A stretch of 64,000 bases of DNA, from positions 200,389-264,388 of the forward strand of contig DATJUX010000044.1 of assembly GCA_035502095.1 (NCBI GenBank), in the 5' to 3' direction. The DNA comes from JAKANT01 sp035502095 (GTDB taxonomy: Bacteria > Pseudomonadota > Gammaproteobacteria > Burkholderiales > Burkholderiaceae_F). The position numbers and the translations under genes were made by a program. Under the pieces are notes generated by a model, which was not told the origin of the DNA, searched no databases, and saw only the letters and a program-made list of their open reading frames with translations. The stretch's first letter is position 1; each line of letters begins with the position of its first letter. Shown one piece after another: positions 20,200 to 28,879 of this stretch.

Positions 20200-21750
20200 A
20201 TGTTGATCCTGCCGTATCAGACACGTTTCACTGCCCGCTCACTGCCGGTAGCGACGTTCCTGATCGTCGCGGTCTGCGTGCTGGTGTTCTTCGCCTTCCA
20301 GAGCCGCGACGGGGCGATCTACCAGAAGGCCTATCAGGAATACGTCAATTCCGATCTGCCGCGCATCGAATTGCCTCGCTACGAGGCCTGGCTGATCGAT
20401 CGCAGCGATCGTGCCTCCCACGAGCGCCTGGTAAAACTGCGCTCCATCACGACCAAGGATGGCGTCGGACCCGCGCTCCAACTCATGCAGAGCGATCCGG
20501 AGTTCATGCGCGACCTGCGCGCGCGCCTCATCGTCACACCGAATGACGCGCAGTTCGGAACCTGGGCGCAACAGCGCCGCGAGTTCGAAGCGACCCTTGG
20601 CCAGGCGTTCATCGAGCGCTTTTCCCTGAAGCCCGGCTGGACCGAGCCCTGGCGCCTGGTCACGCACCTGTTCCTGCACGCGGACCTCGGCCACCTGCTC
20701 GGCAACATGATCGTTCTGCTCCTCGCAGGTCCGTTTGCCGAGGCGGGGCTTGGCCGCCTGCGCTTTCTTCTCGGATACCTTGCCGGCGGAGTCGCGGCCG
20801 GCGCGATTCACCTCTTCCTCACGCCGGACTCGCTCATCGGCGCATCAGGCGCGATTTCGGCGGCCATGGCGATGGTCGCCGTGATCTACGGTACGCGCCG
20901 GGTGCCCGTCTTCTATTGGGTGTTCGTCTACTTCGACACCGCGCGCGTTCCCGCACTCGCGCTTCTGCCGGTCTGGATCGCGAACGAGCTTTACCAGTGG
21001 AGTTCCGAACCCGGATCGCGCATTGCCTACGGGGCTCATCTCGGCGGTTTCGTCGCCGGTGCATTGCTTGCCTGGCTGCTCAAGCCGAAGGACGCCAAGC
21101 GCATCGACACGCTGCTCGACGCAGAGTTCGGGGACGAGAGACGGCAGGAAGAGCAGTCGGAACTCGCACGGCAGGCGCAGGAGGCGGCTGCGCGCCTCGA
21201 TACCAAGCGCGCCACGCGCCTCTATCGCGAGTTGTGCGAGTTGCACCCGAACCGCGTCGACTACATGGCCGCCTGCTTCAACATGGCCTTGCTCGGTGCG
21301 GATGCCGAAGAACTCAAGGATGCCGCGCTGCGCGTGTTGTGGTCACGCAGCAAGCATCATCCTGAGGAGTTTCGCAAAGCGTTCATGTCGATGACGCAGC
21401 CGAAGGTGCTGCAGGTGTTGCCGGTCGACGAACAGCTTCGGCTCACGCGCCGCCTCGTGCGTTTCCGCGAGGACGCGGCCGCGCTGCGCGTGCTCGACTC
21501 GCTGCTGTCGGACGAGAACATGCGCACGCTGTACGCGCGCCAGATCGCTGACTGCCTGCTCGGCCTCTTCACGACCTATACCCGGCACGGGTTGCGCCAG
21601 CCCGCCGACCACGTCAAGGTACGCCTGAGTCAATACTTCCCCTCGCCCGACGACATCGGCGGCCTGCCACCCAATCGCCAGATGCCGATGTCGATCCGGG
21701 CACCGAATTCCGGGCCCGGGGACTCGCTGCGCATCGACCTGAGCCGTTAG
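20200..21750 (+). CDS. Rhomboid-family intramembrane serine protease with helical C-terminal extension
   Basis: A 516-residue membrane protein. Helix 1 (about 15-33) is followed by a hydrophilic segment of about 110 residues, then the rhomboid core: HLFLHADLGHLLGN, catalytic Ser216 in LIGASGAISAA, and catalytic His280 in AYGAHLGGFVAGALLAW. The Ser-His dyad is intact, so it should cleave transmembrane substrates. After the core come about 220 cytoplasmic residues, rich in helices and TPR-like (ARLDTKRATRLYRELCELHP), which are unusual for a minimal rhomboid and may bind partners. The start chosen is ATG 20200, just before the first hydrophobic helix. Its end overlaps the end of the opposite-strand membrane gene by four bases. 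Confidence 0.85.
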   Translation: MLILPYQTRFTARSLPVATFLIVAVCVLVFFAFQSRDGAIYQKAYQEYVNSDLPRIELPRYEAWLIDRSDRASHERLVKLRSITTKDGVGPALQLMQSDPEFMRDLRARLIVTPNDAQFGTWAQQRREFEATLGQAFIERFSLKPGWTEPWRLVTHLFLHADLGHLLGNMIVLLLAGPFAEAGLGRLRFLLGYLAGGVAAGAIHLFLTPDSLIGASGAISAAMAMVAVIYGTRRVPVFYWVFVYFDTARVPALALLPVWIANELYQWSSEPGSRIAYGAHLGGFVAGALLAWLLKPKDAKRIDTLLDAEFGDERRQEEQSELARQAQEAAARLDTKRATRLYRELCELHPNRVDYMAACFNMALLGADAEELKDAALRVLWSRSKHHPEEFRKAFMSMTQPKVLQVLPVDEQLRLTRRLVRFREDAAALRVLDSLLSDENMRTLYARQIADCLLGLFTTYTRHGLRQPADHVKVRLSQYFPSPDDIGGLPPNRQMPMSIRAPNSGPGDSLRIDLSR

Positions 21751-23180
21751 GCGGCGCGCCCCTCGACCTGGCTCAGACGCATCAGCCGCTCGAGCAGCCG
21801 CTTCGCTTCGGTGGCGGCGGGGTGCTCCGAGTAGTTGCCGACGACATGTTCGAGCATCCGCATCGCCTGTGCACGCGGCGCGCCGGCCTCGAGCATGATC
21901 TGCGCCCCGAGCAGGTAGATGTGCGGTATGTCCGGGTGCATGCGATGGCGCTTGTCGAAGCCGCGAATCAGTTGCGCGGCGAGCTTCGGCTTGCCCGCCG
22001 CCAGCGCGCCGCGCGCGAGCGGAACCACCAGCTCCACCTTGCGCGGCTCGTAGTCCGGCCGCCGCGCGAACGCGGCTTCGACCAGCGGAAGTGCCTCGCG
22101 CACGTTGTCCGTCTTGACCAGCAGCTCGATGTAGCGTTCGGCGTGATCTTCGATGCGCGGCGTCGCGCCCTCGATCAGGAGCAGCTTGTGCAGCCGCCCG
22201 TGCAGCGACAGGTCGCTCGGTTTTTCGCGCAGATCGGCATTGAGCATGTCGATCGCCTCGCGCATCTCGCCTGCCGCGACCATCTGTCCGATCAGCGCGT
22301 CGCGGGTGCGGCGCTGGTGCTCGGCGGAGCTGATGCGGCCGATCGTGCGCGCCTCGCCGGGCCCGACCACCGACACGCCCAGAGCGTCGGCGTACTGGTA
22401 CATCGCGTAGCCGATCAGTGAGCACATGAGGAAGAAGAAATAGCTGCCGACGAACGTGAGCGCGAAGAACGCAAGTCCCATCGTACGGCCGAGGGCACCT
22501 GCGATCGCCTGTGGCGTTGCGCCCCCTTCGATGTTCTTGGCGTGGGCCGGCATCTGCGCGTCAAAACGCGGCATCACCAGATCGGCGGCCTGCTGCGAGC
22601 TGATGAAAAGCAGCAGCAGGAAGAGACACAGGGCGAGATAGGGCTGGCCGATCTTGCGCGCGACCTCGAAACATCGCTGCGGGTTGATCGAATCGAAGAA
22701 GCTGTCGGTCATCGTCATGACCATGCAGCTCGCGGGAAGCAGCAGCGCGGAGCCGATGAAAAGCACGGCCATGAGCAGGTGACTCTTGAAGACGGCGCTG
22801 ACCAGGCCGATCACGATCGGCACGACCATCATGATCAGGAACATCTTGTAGGGCCGGTTGGGGCTGCCTTCCTCGGCGAAGTCGGGGTACTGGTCCTGGC
22901 GCAGATAGCCCGCCGCGGTGCGCTCGATGATCAGGAACCCGTACCGCGAGAGAAAGACCGCACTCCCGAGCGCCACCGCCAGCAGCAGCACAACCCCGAG
23001 CAGAGGCGAGGTGAACATGCTCCGGCCGAAGATCCAGCCCGCGATACCGTAGGCCAATGACGCGGCGCCGATCCGCCACAGGGATGGCTTGGCTGCGGGA
23101 AACAGGAATAACTTCGGCATCCGGCGCCAGAATGGCGTCACTGGAGCTTCGGGGGATTGCCAGGCCGTCGTAGTGTCCAA
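21747..23180 (-). CDS. Polytopic membrane protein with C-terminal TPR-like domain, function unknown
   Basis: I do not recognise a named family. The N-terminal half has about six hydrophobic segments (after PKLFLFPAAKPSLWR; then around GVVLLLAVALGS, MFLIMMVVPIVIGLVS, LLMAVLFIGSALLLPAS, YLALCLFLLLLFIS and LAFFALTFVGSYFFFLM). The second half, from about residue 285, is soluble and helical in TPR fashion (GQMVAAGEMREAIDMLN, AAFARRPDYEPRKVELV). I place the start at TTG 23180 (LDTTTAWQSPEAPV), six bases after GAGAG, giving 477 residues; ATG at 23121 (MPKLFLF) is an alternative. It converges on the rhomboid gene, which also ends in a TPR-like domain. Confidence 0.7.
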   Translation of the reverse strand: MDTTTAWQSPEAPVTPFWRRMPKLFLFPAAKPSLWRIGAASLAYGIAGWIFGRSMFTSPLLGVVLLLAVALGSAVFLSRYGFLIIERTAAGYLRQDQYPDFAEEGSPNRPYKMFLIMMVVPIVIGLVSAVFKSHLLMAVLFIGSALLLPASCMVMTMTDSFFDSINPQRCFEVARKIGQPYLALCLFLLLLFISSQQAADLVMPRFDAQMPAHAKNIEGGATPQAIAGALGRTMGLAFFALTFVGSYFFFLMCSLIGYAMYQYADALGVSVVGPGEARTIGRISSAEHQRRTRDALIGQMVAAGEMREAIDMLNADLREKPSDLSLHGRLHKLLLIEGATPRIEDHAERYIELLVKTDNVREALPLVEAAFARRPDYEPRKVELVVPLARGALAAGKPKLAAQLIRGFDKRHRMHPDIPHIYLLGAQIMLEAGAPRAQAMRMLEHVVGNYSEHPAATEAKRLLERLMRLSQVEGRAA

Positions 23181-23257
23181 GGGCAACTCTCGGTCGAAGG
23201 CGCGCGACCGAAAGGGCGGTCCGCGCCGGGCCACCCACCCTAGCGCAAGCCGCAGCT

Positions 23258-24085
23258 TCAGATTCGCTCGGTTTCGCCCGTCCGCGGCTGCCATTTCATC
23301 AGACGACCTTCGGCCCATCCCACGCCCCAGTCCAGGACGAGGGCAAAGGCCGTCAGGACGAGGATCCCGGCCATGACGGTGTTGATGTCGAACGTGCCCT
23401 CGGCCTGCAGGATCAGGTAGCCCACGCCGCGCGCCGACCCGAGGTATTCACCCACCACCGCGCCGACAAAGGCCAGGCCGACGGACGTGTGCAAGGACGA
23501 AAAGACCCAGCTCGTCGCGCTCGGGAGGTAGACATGGCGCAGTAGCTGACGCTGGTTGGCGCCCAGCATCCGTGCGTTGGCAAGGATCGTCGGGCTGACC
23601 TCCTTGACGCCCTGGTACACGTTGAAGAAGACGATGAAGAAGACGAGCGTGAAGCCGAGCGCTACCTTGGATGCCACGCCAAGCCCGAACCAGACCGCGA
23701 AGATCGGCGCCAGGATCACGCGCGGCATCGAATTCAGCCCCTTGATGTACGGGTCGAGGATGGCGGCCGCGATCGGACTGAGCGCGAGCCACAGGCCGAC
23801 CGCCAATCCCCCCGCGGTCCCGATGACGAACGCGAGCACAGTCTCGACGAGCGTCACCGCGAGATGTCCGTAGATATCTCGCGTCGCGAAGAACCAGTCC
23901 GCGATGCGCGCAAGCACCTTCAAGGGCTCGCCGAAGAAGAACGCGGCCTGCCGATCGTTTTCGAACAGGAATGGAGGGATCAAGCCGGGCTTCGTCAGTA
24001 CGTGCCAGGCGACAAAGACCGCCAGCAGTACGACCGCCTGCCACAGCGGCAGGGTCCTCGCACGGGGCTTGAGCGCGCGCCACAT
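23258..24085 (-). CDS. ABC transporter permease, nitrate/sulfonate/taurine type
   Basis: Inner-membrane permease of the SsuC/TauC family. From ATG 24085 it has 275 residues and about six helices. It has the family-typical GLNSMPRVILAPIFAVWFGLG and the EAA loop ILANARMLGANQRQLLRHVYLPSA that docks on the ATPase. It begins one base after the ATPase gene stops, so the two are coupled. The substrate cannot be told from sequence: this class also serves aliphatic sulfonates, taurine, nitrate, pyrimidines and thiamine precursors. Confidence 0.9.
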   Translation of the reverse strand: MWRALKPRARTLPLWQAVVLLAVFVAWHVLTKPGLIPPFLFENDRQAAFFFGEPLKVLARIADWFFATRDIYGHLAVTLVETVLAFVIGTAGGLAVGLWLALSPIAAAILDPYIKGLNSMPRVILAPIFAVWFGLGVASKVALGFTLVFFIVFFNVYQGVKEVSPTILANARMLGANQRQLLRHVYLPSATSWVFSSLHTSVGLAFVGAVVGEYLGSARGVGYLILQAEGTFDINTVMAGILVLTAFALVLDWGVGWAEGRLMKWQPRTGETERI

Positions 24086-24086
24086 G

Positions 24087-24923
24087 TCAGTTCGCCTTCG
24101 TCTGCTGCGCATATCCTTTGAGCACTTCGCCGCGCAGGACATCCCAGATGGCGCGATGCAGCTCGATGAATGCCGGCAGCACGCGGACTTCGGCGACATC
24201 GCGGGGCCGCGGCAGATCGATCGCGAAGGAGCCCAGCGGATGCGCCCCCGGCCCGGCCGAAAACACCACGACCCGGTCGCTCAATGCGATCGCCTCGTCG
24301 AGGTCGTGCGTGATGAAGAGGACAGCCTTGCGCTTGGCCGCCCACAGCTGCAGCACCTCGTTCTCCATCAGCTGGCGCGTCTGGATGTCGAGCGCGGAGA
24401 ACGGTTCGTCCATGAGAATGATGTCGGGATCGAGCACCAGCGTTTGCGCCAGCGCCGTACGCTTGCGCATTCCGCCGGAGAGCTGATGCGGGTAGCGATC
24501 GCCGAAGCCGCCGAGGCCGACGCGGTCGAGCCAGGCTTCGCCGAGCTGCCTTGCATCCTGCGCCCGCACACGGCGGAACTCGAGTCCGGCCGTGACGTTT
24601 GCCAGCGCCGTCCGCCACGGCATCAACGCCTCCGACTGGAACATATACCCCGCGCGGGTATTGAGCCCGTCCAGCACGCTGCCGAAGACGCGCACCGTGC
24701 CACGGCTCGGAATCAGCAGGCCGGCGGCCACGTTGAGCAGCGTGCTCTTTCCGCACCCTGTTGGACCGACGACAGTGACGAATTCACCCGGCGCGACACG
24801 CAAGCTCACGGAGTCGATCGCCGTATACCGGGCGACGCGCGGGTCGCGCCCGACGAACGTGCACGAGACCTCGTCCAGCGCCAGGGCCGGCACCTCCGCA
24901 TTGACAGGCATATTCCGCGACAT
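24087..24923 (-). CDS. ABC transporter ATP-binding protein, nitrate/sulfonate/taurine type
   Basis: Cytoplasmic ATPase of the importer, 278 residues. It has Walker A GPTGCGKSTLLN, Q-loop YMFQSEALMPWR, signature LSGGMRKRTALAQ, Walker B IILMDEPFSALD and switch His in FITHDLDEA. The MPWRTALANV segment is typical of the SsuB/TauB/NrtD group. It lies between the binding-protein gene (34-base gap) and the permease gene. Confidence 0.92.
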   Translation of the reverse strand: MSRNMPVNAEVPALALDEVSCTFVGRDPRVARYTAIDSVSLRVAPGEFVTVVGPTGCGKSTLLNVAAGLLIPSRGTVRVFGSVLDGLNTRAGYMFQSEALMPWRTALANVTAGLEFRRVRAQDARQLGEAWLDRVGLGGFGDRYPHQLSGGMRKRTALAQTLVLDPDIILMDEPFSALDIQTRQLMENEVLQLWAAKRKAVLFITHDLDEAIALSDRVVVFSAGPGAHPLGSFAIDLPRPRDVAEVRVLPAFIELHRAIWDVLRGEVLKGYAQQTKAN

Positions 24924-24957
24924 GTCGGCCGGCCGGCGGGAACGATGGACCAGGTGT

Positions 24958-25998
24958 TCAGCCCTTCGGATAACGAGCGTTTGCCTTCCTGACGAATTCG
25001 TTGGTGAAGTTGGCCTTCAGGTCCAGCTTCGTCTTGGCGATTGCTTCGTCGACGCTCGCCAGGGCGCGGTAGGCGGTGGCGGAACCTGCTTCCGGAAACG
25101 CACCGTCCGGCGATAGCGCGCCCTTGGCCTTGAGATACGCATCGATGTAGATCGCGCGATCGCCGAGCTGGTAGGACTCGGGCACGACCTTGATGATTTC
25201 GCCAGGTCCCGCCTGCTGGATCCACTTGCACGCGCGCACCATCGCATTGACCAGGGCTTGCGTCGTGTTCGGGTGCCTCTCGAGGAACGTCACCGGCGCG
25301 TACAGGCAGCCGCCGGGCATCGGTCCGCCGAAGACGCGATCCGCTTCAGCAACGTCGCGGGTATCAGAAACGATCTTGATGTCGCCTGCCCGGGAAAGGA
25401 TCGTGATCACCGGGTCGAGATTGGAGATCGCGTCGATTTGCCCCGCGCGCAGTGCGGCCACGGCGCCTTGCGACGCGCCGACGCCGATGATCGAGACATC
25501 GGCCGGCTTCACGCCACCCCTCGCGAGCACGAAATTGGCGAGGATGTTGGTCGACGAGCCCGGTGCGGTGACGCCAATCTTCCTGCCCTTGAGGTCCGCG
25601 ATCGACTTGTAGTTGGGCAGTGTCCTGGTGCCGACACCGAGCACGATCTGCGGCGCCCGCCCTTGCAGCACGAAGGCGCGCATCAGCTGGCCCTTGGCCT
25701 GCATGTTCAAGGTGTGTTCGAAGGCCCCCGACACGACATCGGCACTGCCGCCGACGACTGCCTGCAGCGCCTTGGCGCCACCCGCGAAGTCCACGATCTC
25801 CACGTCGAGCCCCTCGGCCTGGAAATACTTGAGCTGCTCGGCGATGCTGAGCGGGAGGTAGTAGAGGAGGTTCTTGCCGCCGACCGCGATCGTGAGCCTG
25901 CTCTTCTCGAGTGTCTGCGCGCTCGCTCCGGTTGCCGCGCCCGCGACTGCCCCGGCGGCGGCCACCAGCAGCTCGCGCCGGCGCATGAAGATCGTCAT
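24958..25998 (-). CDS. ABC transporter substrate-binding protein (NMT1/SsuA-like)
   Basis: Periplasmic receptor of the importer, 346 residues from ATG 25998, which has GGAG five bases upstream. The N-terminus MRRRELLVAAAGAVAGAA followed by SAQ resembles a Tat-type or Sec signal peptide. The mature part has the NMT1/THI5-like fold: YYLPLSIAEQLKYFQAEGLDV, GGSADVVSGAFEHT, DLKGRKIGVTAPGSSTN and AGQIDAISNLDP. It is the first gene of its operon and divergent from the subtilase gene across a 159-base gap. The ligand is unknown. Confidence 0.9.
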   Translation of the reverse strand: MTIFMRRRELLVAAAGAVAGAATGASAQTLEKSRLTIAVGGKNLLYYLPLSIAEQLKYFQAEGLDVEIVDFAGGAKALQAVVGGSADVVSGAFEHTLNMQAKGQLMRAFVLQGRAPQIVLGVGTRTLPNYKSIADLKGRKIGVTAPGSSTNILANFVLARGGVKPADVSIIGVGASQGAVAALRAGQIDAISNLDPVITILSRAGDIKIVSDTRDVAEADRVFGGPMPGGCLYAPVTFLERHPNTTQALVNAMVRACKWIQQAGPGEIIKVVPESYQLGDRAIYIDAYLKAKGALSPDGAFPEAGSATAYRALASVDEAIAKTKLDLKANFTNEFVRKANARYPKG

Positions 25999-26157
25999 CG
26001 TTTCTCCGTGCTGTCTCGTTTTCGGTGCGCCATGCGGCGCGGTCAATCAAGCGAAACTATAGCGGCGGTGTGGCGGAGTACGCGGCGAGTGGTGCACGAC
26101 CTGCGGCGGCGTGGATCGGCTCACAATCGACGCCGAACCCCGAACCAGGAGACTCGA

Positions 26158-27609
26158 TTGCAGGCGCGCTACATCCTCTTGCCGACGCGCGGATTCGTCG
26201 CCAGTGAACCCTACTCCGCACCCGCAACGTTGCAGTTTCTTGCGTCGTTGACACCGGCGCCTCATCTGGAGCGCCCGTCACACCTCCTGGTTCTCGACTC
26301 GATTCGCGAGACCGGCGCGAAGCTCGTCACGCTGCCCACCGGCGCGATCGGCGATTTCCGGCGCGCGCACCCCGGCACACGCATCGTTCCCGAGGTCTTC
26401 TATCAGCCGGCGCGTGCACCTCGACCGTCCGTGAGAATTCCGGCGACGCGCAGCGCGACGGCTTCGGCGGCCGGCGTCGTGCTCACCGTCGAGCTTCTCT
26501 CCGACGCGACGCCGGTGGCCGACGTCGAGGTGATCGCCTTCATCGACTTCGCGGAGGGCCGGGGCGCCCAGGGCCGGACCAATCGCCGCGGCCAGGTGCG
26601 CCTCCGTCTGCCAGCGACCACCCGCACGATTGAACGTCTCTACCTGTTTCCGCGCGTGAAGGCCTGGCCGCGCGTGATCCGCAACCATGCAGCCGGGCCC
26701 GATCCAGTCCGGTTGCGCCCCATCGAGCCCGACTTCGCCGATTCCCGCGCCGCCTGCTACGGCCCCGCCCAGGATGAAGACGGGCGCGGCGTCACGATCG
26801 GCGTGATCGATACCGGCTGCGGGCCACACCCATGGTTGCAGGTCGCAGGCGGTGTGAACACCGTTTACGGCGAGGACGAGACGGATTGGTTCGACATCGA
26901 TGGTCACGGCACACACGTCGCAGGCCTGGTCGGCGCCAACGGACCCACCTTTCGCGGGACCGCTCCTGCGGCGCGAGTGCGGGCCTATCGTGTCTTCGGA
27001 AGGAAGGATGACGGCGCCTCCAACTTCGCAATCGCCAAGGCGATCGACCGGGCCGTCGCCGACGGCTGCGACCTGCTCAACATGAGCCTCGGCGGCGGGC
27101 CGCTCGACGTGCTGACCGACGAGGCGATCAAGGACGCCCGCTCGCGGGGCGTGCTGTGCATCGTCGCTGCCGGCAACGAGGGCGGACCGGTCGCATGGCC
27201 CGGGCGCCACGCGCTTGCCATGGCGGTGAGTGCTGTGGGCGTGCGCGGCCGCTGGCCGCGCGACGCGACGCAGGCGGAGGAGGTGGAACGACCATTCGGG
27301 CGCGAGTTCGACGGCGACCCCTGCTTCATCGCCCGCTTCTCGAATCGCGGGCCCGAGATCGACCTCGCGGCTCCTGGCCTGGGCATCGTCTCGACGATGC
27401 CGCCCGACGGACTCGGCGTGATGGACGGCACCTCGATGGCTTGCCCGCTTGCGACCGCAGCACTGGCTTGCCGGCTGGCCCGGCGTCCCGACGTACTCGG
27501 GCAGGCTCGCGATACGGCGCGCGCCGACGAGATCGAGCGCCTCGCCCTGACAGGAAACCTCGATCTCGCCTTGCCGCACGCCTTGCAAGGCCACGGGATG
27601 CCTCGATAA
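26158..27609 (+). CDS. Subtilisin-family (S8) serine protease without signal peptide
   Basis: A 483-residue protease with an intact Asp-His-Ser triad: Asp218 in GVIDTGCG, His250 in DGHGTHVAGL and Ser426 in DGTSMACP, plus the oxyanion Asn in VAAGNEGG. Residues about 4-90 have the strand-helix pattern of an inhibitor-I9-like propeptide (RYILLPTRG... IRETGAKLVTLP ...TRIVPEVFYQ). About 100-180 form a beta-rich regulatory-like domain (VEVIAFIDFAEG). There is no hydrophobic leader, so it is probably cytoplasmic. The start TTG at 26158 has AGGAG six bases upstream; the longer frame overlaps the antisense of the neighbouring transporter gene. A small inhibitor-like gene follows after 7 bases. Confidence 0.88.
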   Translation: MQARYILLPTRGFVASEPYSAPATLQFLASLTPAPHLERPSHLLVLDSIRETGAKLVTLPTGAIGDFRRAHPGTRIVPEVFYQPARAPRPSVRIPATRSATASAAGVVLTVELLSDATPVADVEVIAFIDFAEGRGAQGRTNRRGQVRLRLPATTRTIERLYLFPRVKAWPRVIRNHAAGPDPVRLRPIEPDFADSRAACYGPAQDEDGRGVTIGVIDTGCGPHPWLQVAGGVNTVYGEDETDWFDIDGHGTHVAGLVGANGPTFRGTAPAARVRAYRVFGRKDDGASNFAIAKAIDRAVADGCDLLNMSLGGGPLDVLTDEAIKDARSRGVLCIVAAGNEGGPVAWPGRHALAMAVSAVGVRGRWPRDATQAEEVERPFGREFDGDPCFIARFSNRGPEIDLAAPGLGIVSTMPPDGLGVMDGTSMACPLATAALACRLARRPDVLGQARDTARADEIERLALTGNLDLALPHALQGHGMPR

Positions 27610-27616
27610 TGGCGCA

Positions 27617-27862
27617 ATGAGTCGTTTCGTTCTTCGTTACAGTGGGCCCGGCACGGTCAGCAAGGACCGGGCGCTCCAATCGGTCGCTCGCGCCGGCGTG
27701 CGGGTCTTGGACGTCTCGGGTCCGATGCTGCTCGTCGAGTGCGACGCGGCGGAGGCGAAGTCGCTGCGCAGCGCTCTCCCCGATTGGAAGATCGTGGCGG
27801 AGCGGGCCGTCGCGGCACGGCCGCGCCAGCCCCGCCCTCGCCTGCGCCGCAAAGCCGCCTGA
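27617..27862 (+). CDS. Small protein resembling a free-standing subtilase propeptide/inhibitor (I9-like)
   Basis: An 81-residue protein with a predicted beta-alpha-beta-beta-alpha-beta order: RFVLRYSG, then a helix around SKDRALQSVARAG, VRVLDVSGP, MLLVECDA, a helix AEAKSLRSALPD, then WKIVAERAV. A basic, Pro/Arg-rich tail ends it. That order matches the ferredoxin-like I9 domain that folds and inhibits subtilisins. It begins 7 bases after the S8 protease gene on the same strand, without a good ribosome-binding site, implying translational coupling. I infer that it inhibits or chaperones the protease; no sequence motif proves it, and another small alpha/beta role is possible. Confidence 0.65.
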   Translation: MSRFVLRYSGPGTVSKDRALQSVARAGVRVLDVSGPMLLVECDAAEAKSLRSALPDWKIVAERAVAARPRQPRPRLRRKAA

Positions 27863-27895
27863 GTGCCGGATCGGATCCGGGAAACCCGCGCGCTG

Positions 27896-28507
27896 TCACG
27901 CCGCGCGCCGGTCGAGCATGGCCTGGGCAATCGTGTTGACGTCGGTGTATTCGAGTTCGGCGCCGGCGGGGACGCCGCGCGCCAGGCGCGTCAGCTTCAA
28001 CTGCGGGTCGCGGGCGCGCAGCAATTCGCTGATGTAGTGCGCGGTCGCGTCGCCCTCGGGTGTGAACGAGGTCGCGATGATCACCTCGCGCACCGAGCCG
28101 TCCGTGGCGCGGGCAAGCAGCCGCTCCATCTGGATTTCGCGCGGGCCGATGCCGTCGAGCGGCGAGAGGCGGCCGAGCAGTACAAAGTACAACCCTGAAT
28201 ACGCAAGCGATTGTTCGATGGTCAGCTGATCGGCTGGACTTTCGACGACACACAGCAGCCCCGCATCGCGGCGCGCGCTTGCACACGTGTCGCAGATGTC
28301 GAGCTCGGTCAGCGTGTTGCAGCGGGCGCAATGGCGGACTTCGCGCGCCGCCTCGAGAAGCGCCTGGCCGAGTGCAACCGCTGCGTCGCGATCGTGCTGG
28401 AGCAGGTGGAACGCGATGCGCTGCGCGGAGCGCGGCCCGATGCCCGGCAGGCGTTTCAGCGCGTCGATCAGGTTGTCGAGAACGGGTCCGAGCTTCAATG
28501 CGGGCAT
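27896..28507 (-). CDS. recR: Recombination mediator protein RecR
   Basis: With RecO and RecF, loads RecA onto SSB-coated gaps. The 203-residue protein has the N-terminal helix-hairpin-helix (ALKRLPGIGPRSAQRIAFHLL), a C4 zinc finger (CARC...CDTC), the Toprim domain (LCVVESPADQLTIE) and the Walker-B-like C-terminus around EGDATAHYISELL. It lies 19 bases after ybaB in the classic dnaX-ybaB-recR order. Confidence 0.97.
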   Translation of the reverse strand: MPALKLGPVLDNLIDALKRLPGIGPRSAQRIAFHLLQHDRDAAVALGQALLEAAREVRHCARCNTLTELDICDTCASARRDAGLLCVVESPADQLTIEQSLAYSGLYFVLLGRLSPLDGIGPREIQMERLLARATDGSVREVIIATSFTPEGDATAHYISELLRARDPQLKLTRLARGVPAGAELEYTDVNTIAQAMLDRRAA

Positions 28508-28526
28508 CCGCTGCGTGCGCAGCGGA

Positions 28527-28853
28527 TCAGAACGGCAGCTTGAATCCCGGCGGAAGCGGCAGACCCGCGGTCATCGACGCCATCTTCTGCTGCGACGTCT
28601 CTTCGGCACGGCGTACCGCATCGTTGACCGCGGCGGCGACGAGATCTTCCAGCATGTCCTTGTCGTCGCCCACCAGGGACGGGTCGATGGCGACGCGCCG
28701 GACCTGGTACTTGCATGTCATGGTCACCTTGACCATCCCTGCCCCGGCCTGGCCTTCGACCTCGATCTGCGCAAGTTCATCCTGCAGGCGCTTCATGTTC
28801 TCCTGCATCTTCTGCGCTTGCTGCATCAGGCCAGCGAGTTGCCCTTTCATCAT
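28527..28853 (-). CDS. ybaB: Nucleoid-associated protein YbaB/EbfC
   Basis: Small DNA-binding dimer of the YbaB/EbfC family, 108 residues. It has the N-terminal Met/Gln/Lys-rich helix (LMQQAQKMQENMKRLQDELAQ), the central sheet with VKVTMTCKYQVRRVAIDPSLV and the helix DMLEDLVAAAVNDAVRRAEE, ending with the hydrophobic Pro/Gly tail GLPLPPGFKLPF. It lies 26 bases after dnaX and upstream of recR, the usual order. Confidence 0.96.
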   Translation of the reverse strand: MMKGQLAGLMQQAQKMQENMKRLQDELAQIEVEGQAGAGMVKVTMTCKYQVRRVAIDPSLVGDDKDMLEDLVAAAVNDAVRRAEETSQQKMASMTAGLPLPPGFKLPF

Positions 28854-28879
28854 GATGCCTTTGCCTCCAGATCGATGCC

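Noticed and set aside
19974..20206. Possible small gene upstream of the rhomboid gene
   Set aside because: No ribosome-binding site, Arg-rich product, and it overlaps the rhomboid start. Comparison with relatives would be needed to support it.
27866..27880. Palindrome CCGGATCGGATCCGG between the inhibitor-like gene and recR
   Set aside because: The centre is a single base, so it cannot form a stable hairpin and has no T-run. Unlikely to be a terminator.
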